The position numbers were made by a program, and so were the translations under genes. A stretch of 9,840 nucleotides of DNA from J088 sp003695505 [NCBI: Candidatus Dadabacteria bacterium] (GTDB lineage Bacteria > J088): positions 1 to 9,840 of the forward strand of contig RFIY01000068.1 of NCBI GenBank assembly GCA_003695505.1. The letters run 5' to 3'. Of this stretch, positions 6,360 through 9,840 are shown piece by piece. The stretch's first letter is position 1; every line of letters starts with the position of its first letter. The notes under the pieces were generated by a model. The model was given only the letters and a program-made list of their open reading frames with translations. It was not told where the DNA came from and made no database searches.

Positions 6360-7744
6360 GCGCGCTCCCACGAGAATGAGATCCCACCCGAAATCAGCCA
6401 GACCAGTTCCGCCCGTTGCATCACAAAGGATACCCCGTTGCTGCCGAGGCTGAAACTCGGCGCGGGAAATCTGCCGGGCAGCAGCGCTCCGCCGTCGAGA
6501 TGCAATGCCAGCAGCGGGTGAGGTTGCCAGGTGATGTGCCCATCGGCTTCGACGCCGTAGAACCGTGCATTGTGAAAGGTCGCGCCCGACCAGGGACGCT
6601 GTGCCCAGAGCAGTGCCGGACGGAGTTCGATGCTCCAGTCGCCGGGATAGAACCGGATCGGTGCCGCGACGTCGATCTGTCCGAAGCCCATTCGACCGGC
6701 GGTCGTCAGGATGTCGGTCTGGAAGTCGGCGTTGATCCCGCCCGAAAAAATCAGCGTTTCGTAATGGCCACCAAGAATGCCGATCAGCATATGCACCGGC
6801 GCGTCGGGGTTCAGTGGCTGGTCGTCGCCCGAGGCCAGGTAGTGCTCGATGCCCACCTCCGCCCGTCGACCGACCCAGGTCGCGGCGGCCGACAGGGACC
6901 AGGCACGATGGTCGCGCGTCAGAGTACGCGCGACCGTCTGGCCGAGCGGTGTCAGCGAGCTGTGACCCACCTGAACGACGCCGTCGGCGCGGAGCTCGAA
7001 ACTGCCTGCATAGCCGGAGCTGCCGAGCCAGATGGTGTGCAGCCGCGTCGTCGATGTATCGAGAAAGCCACCCTGCTGGGCAAACTGCAATTGACAGATC
7101 AGAACACGGTCGCGGCAACTCGGCGCGAGACGGGCCACGGCCGGCCAGAGCGGGTTGTACAGCGTCGCGATCGCGCCCGAACGGTCGAACCAGCCCAGCC
7201 AGCCCGCTTCGATGGTCCAGAAGCCGATCGACTGCTCCAGTACGCTCACGGCGCCCCAGTTGCGCTGGTCGGGATCCCACAGCTTCCTGGTCACGGACTT
7301 CAGCGCGGCCACGGACAGTGAGGTGTCTTTGTAGCGCCCGGTCAGCCGGATCTGCGGAGAGCTGGCCTGGTATAGCCAGCCACGACGCAGTTGAATCAGC
7401 GACCAGCCAGATGTCAGCTCGAGGGTCGGGTTTCCGATCGTCAACGCCATCGTGTCGACGAAGCCCCGGTCGCGATTGTCGAAGGTGACTCCAGATACCG
7501 GTTCGACGGGATAGAGCCGTCCGCTGTCGAGTGCGAGGGCCATCGTGACCGGATTCCATTGCAGTGAGGTTGTGGCCAGCAGGTCGACATACGGCGACCC
7601 ATCCTGAAAGGCCAGACTCGGAAACAGCGTCCGGTCGCCGCGTGCGGTTTCGCTCCGGGCGTTGCTCTGCAGCGACAGGTCGGCGGTCCAGCCGATATTG
7701 GCCAGCAGGATGCAGATGGTAATCGCGGTTCGTTTCCATGACAT
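6344..7744 (-). CDS. Predicted outer-membrane beta-barrel protein, first gene of sigma operon
   Basis: 466 aa. The N-terminus MSWKRTAITICILLANIGWTA is a signal peptide. The rest is dominated by alternating polar and aromatic/aliphatic residues with Trp, Tyr and Gly typical of transmembrane beta strands (for example WSLIQLRRGWLYQA, AWSLSAAATWVGRRAEVGIEHYLASGDD). The segment YLASGDDQPLNPDAP resembles a loop seen in alginate-export and OprD-like barrels, but I cannot assign a family. Two cysteines sit close together in CRDRVLIC. The C-terminus (WERAWTRD) does not end in the aromatic residue many barrels have. The 3' end overlaps the sigma gene by 16 bp. The ATG lies only a few bases from the predicted ECF -10 element, so the transcript may be leaderless; I see no alternative in-frame ATG or GTG near the start. 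Could also be a non-barrel beta-rich surface protein. Confidence 0.75.
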   Translation of the reverse strand: MSWKRTAITICILLANIGWTADLSLQSNARSETARGDRTLFPSLAFQDGSPYVDLLATTSLQWNPVTMALALDSGRLYPVEPVSGVTFDNRDRGFVDTMALTIGNPTLELTSGWSLIQLRRGWLYQASSPQIRLTGRYKDTSLSVAALKSVTRKLWDPDQRNWGAVSVLEQSIGFWTIEAGWLGWFDRSGAIATLYNPLWPAVARLAPSCRDRVLICQLQFAQQGGFLDTSTTRLHTIWLGSSGYAGSFELRADGVVQVGHSSLTPLGQTVARTLTRDHRAWSLSAAATWVGRRAEVGIEHYLASGDDQPLNPDAPVHMLIGILGGHYETLIFSGGINADFQTDILTTAGRMGFGQIDVAAPIRFYPGDWSIELRPALLWAQRPWSGATFHNARFYGVEADGHITWQPHPLLALHLDGGALLPGRFPAPSFSLGSNGVSFVMQRAELVWLISGGISFSWERAWTRD

Positions 7745-7745
7745 G

Positions 7746-7780
7746 GAATAAAATCCCGCGGCAGCAGAAAAGTTTCACCC
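7746..7780 (-). promoter_or_regulatory. Predicted ECF sigma promoter of the sigma operon
   Basis: On the minus strand GGGTGAAACTTTT (7780-7768) is followed by GGATTTTATTC (7756-7746). The same two blocks at identical spacing occur upstream of the lipoprotein gene. The layout GAAACTT, 17 nt, then a TTTAT-type -10 resembles the ECF pattern of an AAC-containing -35 and a -10 about 16-17 nt away. Recognition by the sigma factor of this operon is inferred from the shared motif and gene order. The element ends 1-2 bp from the ATG at 7744. Confidence 0.7.
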
Positions 7781-7835
7781 GGAACGCCCCGAGGCCGATG
7801 ATGCCATCATACCGCCTGGGCGAGGCAGAACAAAG

Positions 7836-7864
7836 GCCGGGCGCCCCGGCATGGGGCGCCCGGC
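7836..7864 (-). terminator. GC-rich hairpin, likely terminator after the lipoprotein gene
   Basis: A perfect 12-bp inverted repeat (GCCGGGCGCCCC at 7836-7847, GGGGCGCCCGGC at 7853-7864, 5-nt loop) lies 51 bp beyond the lipoprotein stop. Read on the minus strand it is followed by CTTTGTT, a short and imperfect T-rich tail. It is a plausible intrinsic terminator that would insulate the sigma operon promoter, which lies just beyond. Confidence 0.5.
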
Positions 7865-7902
7865 GGGCGGCACGGTATGGGGCGCCCGGCGGGCGGCACG
7901 GG
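7851..7902. repeat. Two tandem copies of a 26-bp GC-rich repeat
   Basis: Copy 1 is 7851-7876 and copy 2 is 7877-7902; they differ only at the last base (25 of 26 identical). Each copy carries the GGGGCGCCCGGC arm that pairs with 7836-7847, so either copy can form the downstream hairpin. The unit length is not a multiple of 3 and lies outside coding sequence. Confidence 0.9.
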
Positions 7903-7915
7903 TTGGGAGCGTGCC

Positions 7916-9424
7916 TCAGAGCTCGCCGCGGTTGATACGACGGAACTGGTCGCGCGGCCGGTTCGGGTGGTGCATCCGCAGGTCGCCGCGAATATCCCGC
8001 TCGATGTCGATGACTTCGACCGTTCCATCGTCGAGATAGCGGGTCAATGTGCCGGTTGCCTGACCACCGGGTTGCACCGTCAGGACCAGTTCGGCGAGTG
8101 TCGTGCCGTCGCTGGCCGTATGGGTGATCTGGACGGTGCCAACGCCGTCGGCGCGAGCAACTTCGGCTTCAATCGTGCTGCCGTCCGGCTTCGTTCGGCT
8201 GCTCTCCACAAGAAGGCTGCCGGCGTCGCGCTGAATCGTCGTCTCGACGGTGACGCCGCGATAGGTCGTGCCCTCCTGAACCACCTGGCGTGGCAATGGC
8301 TCGTCGTCGCAGCTCGTCGGCAGTTCGATTGTACGCACCATCGAACGCGTGCGCGTCGAGTCATCCGACAGTGTCAGCGTACCGTTGACGGTTGATGTGA
8401 CTCCATCACGGATCCAGACAACGGTTTCGCTGACCGCATAGGCGTCGGTCGTATCGGCCGCAGGGAAGTTGCGGACCAGGGTAAATTGCCCGCTGTCGTC
8501 CAGTCGGCAGTGGCGGGTCGTGCTGAGATCCCAGGTGCCTTGTCCCGATGCCGTCAGTCCGTCAGGTGCGGTGCGATTATAGGTCACGTCCAGCGAGATG
8601 CTGCCGCCGTCGTCAACGGTTTCGTCGACAGTCCAGGTGCGCAGATCGGTACGCTCGTCGGCAAAGACGATTTCGCGTGTGAATGCGCCGGGTGCATCGG
8701 ATGCGACGTCCCAGCCGCCATACCAGTGCATCGTCGCATACGGCGCGCGCGGATCATCGGGCATCGTCTGGGTCAGGTCAAAGAACAGGTAATGCTTCGC
8801 CGGATCCTCGTGCCAGTGGCGCCAGCCTTCGATCACGGCGGGCGCGACGTCGGCGTCGCGGAAGGAGGTCGTCACCGTGACCTCGGCATAGACATAGGCC
8901 GGTGTCCCCGTTCCGGCGCGCGGATACCACGCATCCGACTCGTTCATATCGCCGCGCGTGCCCTCGGTCGGGCTGCTGCTGTACTGAAAGAAAATGTCGA
9001 CAACGCGACCGGATGCAGGGCCGCGTTCGAACGACTCGACAATCTTGAGCGTGCGTACCCGTCCGGTAAGGCAGTTGTTGCTCTGGTAGCAGGTGCGCTC
9101 AACGGTCCGGTCAGCCATCCGGTCGTGATCGCCCGCGGCCAGGGCTGGAGAAAACGCTGCCAGGCTGCCGATGTCGCCAGCCGCAGCAACGTCCAGTTCA
9201 TCCTGGATCGACTCGATCTCGTCTTCGTCCTCGGTTGCGGCGATGGCGGTATCACCGTCGGTCATCAGCTCACTGGCGACGGCAAAGGTTTCGTCGCTGA
9301 CGCCAGTCAATTCTGCAATCCGGCTTTCGAGGGCATCGACGATGCTGCCGACGGTATCGGCCAGTCCGCAGGCCTGCAACGACAAGGCCAGCACGCCGGC
9401 GATCAAAAAGCGAAAGTGTTTCAT
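7916..9424 (-). CDS. Large lipoprotein of unknown function, predicted sigma-regulon member
   Basis: 502 aa. The ATG at 9424 (MKHFRFLIAGVLALSLQAC) gives a class II signal peptide with lipobox LQAC (lipidated C19; +2 Gly is compatible with outer-membrane sorting). GGAAGGAG sits 7 nt upstream. A GTG at 9451 in frame is rejected because it lies at or before the predicted transcription start. Residues 20-95 are acidic and helix-prone. From about residue 105 the protein is beta-rich, with four further cysteines (C112, C118, and one each in RHCRLDD and TSCDDE) that could form two disulfides, which fits an exported location. The C-terminal third has repeated DGT/DGS turns between amphipathic strands, reminiscent of antiparallel sheet repeats. 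I recognise no family or catalytic motif. It ends 171 bp before the sigma operon and shares its promoter motif, so a joint envelope role is inferred. Confidence 0.85.
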   Translation of the reverse strand: MKHFRFLIAGVLALSLQACGLADTVGSIVDALESRIAELTGVSDETFAVASELMTDGDTAIAATEDEDEIESIQDELDVAAAGDIGSLAAFSPALAAGDHDRMADRTVERTCYQSNNCLTGRVRTLKIVESFERGPASGRVVDIFFQYSSSPTEGTRGDMNESDAWYPRAGTGTPAYVYAEVTVTTSFRDADVAPAVIEGWRHWHEDPAKHYLFFDLTQTMPDDPRAPYATMHWYGGWDVASDAPGAFTREIVFADERTDLRTWTVDETVDDGGSISLDVTYNRTAPDGLTASGQGTWDLSTTRHCRLDDSGQFTLVRNFPAADTTDAYAVSETVVWIRDGVTSTVNGTLTLSDDSTRTRSMVRTIELPTSCDDEPLPRQVVQEGTTYRGVTVETTIQRDAGSLLVESSRTKPDGSTIEAEVARADGVGTVQITHTASDGTTLAELVLTVQPGGQATGTLTRYLDDGTVEVIDIERDIRGDLRMHHPNRPRDQFRRINRGEL

Positions 9425-9431
9425 GTTCGGA

Positions 9432-9439
9432 CTCCTTCC
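9432..9439 (-). promoter_or_regulatory. Ribosome binding site fixing the lipoprotein start
   Basis: GGAAGGAG on the minus strand ends 7 nt before the ATG at 9424. It decides for this start over the GTG at 9451. Confidence 0.8.
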
Positions 9440-9452
9440 GATGGGGTTCACC

Positions 9453-9487
9453 GAATAGAATCCGCCCGGATCAAAAAAGTTTCACCC
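9453..9487 (-). promoter_or_regulatory. Predicted ECF sigma promoter of the lipoprotein gene
   Basis: Minus strand GGGTGAAACTTTT (9487-9475) followed by GGATTCTATTC (9463-9453), matching the sigma operon promoter base for base except one pyrimidine in the second block, and at the same spacing. A -10 of TCTAT type puts the transcription start near 9445-9448, leaving a leader of about 22-25 nt that contains the ribosome binding site. The assignment to the ECF factor encoded nearby is inference. Confidence 0.72.
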
Positions 9488-9509
9488 GTTCGGACAGGAA
9501 CCGTACAAT
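9481..9509 (+). promoter_or_regulatory. Possible sigma-70 promoter of the tRNA-Leu gene
   Basis: TTCACC (9481-9486) and TACAAT (9504-9509) are separated by 17 bp on the plus strand and lie 34 bp before the tRNA. TACAAT is a good -10; TTCACC matches four of six -35 consensus bases. The -35 falls inside the opposite-strand ECF promoter, so the two promoters would face away from each other and overlap. The -10 also sits in the small dyad CGTAC-AAT-GTACG (9502-9514). Confidence 0.5.
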
Positions 9510-9543
9510 GTACGTTGGGTATCGGTTGCGATGCCCGTTTTCT

Positions 9544-9611
9544 GCGAGCGTGGCGGAACTGGTAGACGCGCTGGAGTTAGGTTCCAGTGTCTTCGGACGT
9601 GGAGGTTCAAG
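9544..9611 (+). tRNA. tRNA-Leu (UAG), 3' end missing or displaced
   Basis: The acceptor 5' strand GCGAGCG (9544-9550), D arm (GCG 9553-9555 with CGC 9567-9569), anticodon arm (CTGGA 9571-9575, loop GTTAGGT, TCCAG 9583-9587), long class II variable arm with a GTC/TTCG/GAC hairpin (9589-9598) and T stem 5' strand GGAGG (9601-9605) are all intact. The anticodon is TAG at 9578-9580, for CUN leucine codons. The T loop starts TTCAAG (9606-9611), but the expected T-stem 3' strand and acceptor 3' strand (CGCTCGC) do not follow: GGTACCC does. As written the gene cannot fold its T arm or acceptor stem. A matching 3' half lies inverted at 9667-9684. Either a true pseudogene or a misjoined assembly. Confidence 0.8.
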
Positions 9612-9666
9612 GGTACCCAACACCGCGAGGCCCAACGAACCCGTACCGCACCAACTACCAAACGCT

Positions 9667-9785
9667 TGCGAGCGAGAGGACTTGCAGACCGCCGACGGCG
9701 GGCTGCGCGGAGTTCGCCCCCCGGGCGAACGCAGTCCCGCGACCAGCGGGATCCGGCCGAAGGCCGGACAACCTCCACGTCCGAA
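9667..9785 (-). repeat. Inverted tRNA-Leu 3'-half sequence split by an 85-nt hairpin array
   Basis: Read on the minus strand, 9785-9770 is TTCGGACGTGGAGGTT, identical to tRNA bases 9592-9607. Bases 9684-9667 read CAAGTCCTCTCGCTCGCA, exactly the T-loop, T-stem and acceptor 3' sequence the intact tRNA should have (it pairs with GGAGG and GCGAGCG). The two pieces would be contiguous in a normal tRNA-Leu but are separated by 85 nt (9769-9685) inside the T loop. The match of the second piece is to a 3' end deduced from base pairing, not to one present elsewhere in the window. Confidence 0.65.
9689..9768. repeat. Four consecutive perfect hairpins
   Basis: Stems are CCGCC/GGCGG (9689-9701, 3-nt loop), GTTCGCCC/GGGCGAAC (9712-9730, CCC loop), TCCCGC/GCGGGA (9735-9751, 5-nt loop) and TCCGGCC/GGCCGGA (9752-9768, GAA loop). 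Such a run of hairpins is typical of palindromic intergenic repeats or structured RNA. No credible protein reading frame crosses it. Confidence 0.75.
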
Positions 9786-9840
9786 CCAACCGGCGGAGGT
9801 TCAAGGGTACCCAACACCGCGAGGCCCAACGAACCCGTAC

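Larger units (their letters stand above)
9601..9840. repeat. 46-bp perfect direct repeat spaced 194 bp, truncated by the window edge
   Basis: Bases 9601-9646 and 9795-9840 are identical over 46 bp and the second copy runs off the window, so the true repeat may be longer. Both copies begin with the T-arm sequence GGAGGTTCAAG, followed by the palindrome GGGTACCC. Flanks to the left differ. The 194-bp spacing suggests a tandem array or an assembler walking round a repeat. Confidence 0.85.

Noticed and set aside
5133-6521. A 462-codon plus-strand open frame over the sigma operon
   Set aside because: It is antisense to the sigma factor and its overlapping neighbours and shows no family features.
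5814-7778. Sigma factor extended upstream to 654 residues
   Set aside because: The extra 473 residues are Arg-rich out-of-frame sequence of the outer-membrane gene. The start at 6359 has a ribosome binding site and gives the normal ECF length.
9425-9451. GTG at 9451 as the lipoprotein start
   Set aside because: It adds a polar stretch before the signal peptide, lies at the predicted promoter and start site, and has no ribosome binding site, unlike the ATG at 9424.
9482-9829. A 115-codon minus-strand open frame over the tRNA and repeats
   Set aside because: It crosses tRNA sequence and four hairpins, is Arg-rich, and has no protein features.
9612-9840. Group I intron or ordinary intron in tRNA-Leu
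   Set aside because: Bacterial tRNA-Leu introns interrupt the anticodon loop, not the T loop, and no 3' half follows in the same orientation within the window.
9601-9840. CRISPR array
   Set aside because: Only two copies of a 46-bp repeat with a 148-bp gap that is itself made of hairpins and tRNA-like pieces; no spacers or cas genes.

Overview
The window reads as a piece of a GC-rich Gram-negative chromosome, probably from a proteobacterium and most likely a gammaproteobacterium. The evidence is a lipobox lipoprotein, a predicted outer-membrane beta-barrel, an ECF sigma factor with a DUF3106-type periplasmic protein, and a PhaC-like hydrolase. Genus cannot be determined from the sequence. 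Every well-supported protein gene lies on the minus strand. A damaged tRNA-Leu and possibly the tail of one gene at the left edge lie on the plus strand.

Right to left, in the direction of minus-strand transcription. (1) 9544-9840 holds a tRNA-Leu(UAG) whose 3' end is missing. It runs into a repeat that contains an inverted, split copy of tRNA-Leu 3'-half sequence around four tandem hairpins, and a perfect 46-bp direct repeat spaced 194 bp apart that is cut by the window edge. (2) 9424-7916 encodes a large lipoprotein of unknown function. It is followed by a GC-rich hairpin overlapping a 26-bp tandem repeat. (3) 7744-4705 is a tight five-gene operon in which every neighbouring pair overlaps: outer-membrane protein, ECF sigma factor, single-pass membrane protein (candidate anti-sigma factor), 77-aa exported protein, and DUF3106-like periplasmic protein with 18-residue repeats. 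(4) 4596-3137 is a pair joined by an ATGA overlap: a PhaC-like alpha/beta hydrolase with serine in place of the synthase cysteine, and a 122-aa protein of unknown role. (5) 3030-136 encodes a 964-aa class III nucleotidyl cyclase fused to a STAND-type ATPase and TPR-like repeats.

The main biological inference joins regions 2 and 3. The lipoprotein gene and the sigma operon carry near-identical promoter-like sequences (GGGTGAAACTTTT, then GGATTYTATTC at exactly the same distance), and these look like ECF sigma-factor promoters. The simplest model is that the sigma factor activates its own operon and the lipoprotein gene. This would be an envelope-directed regulon made of an outer-membrane protein, a surface or periplasmic lipoprotein, two small membrane or exported proteins that share an acidic LExxDML-type motif, and a helical periplasmic DUF3106 protein. 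The stimulus and output are unknown.
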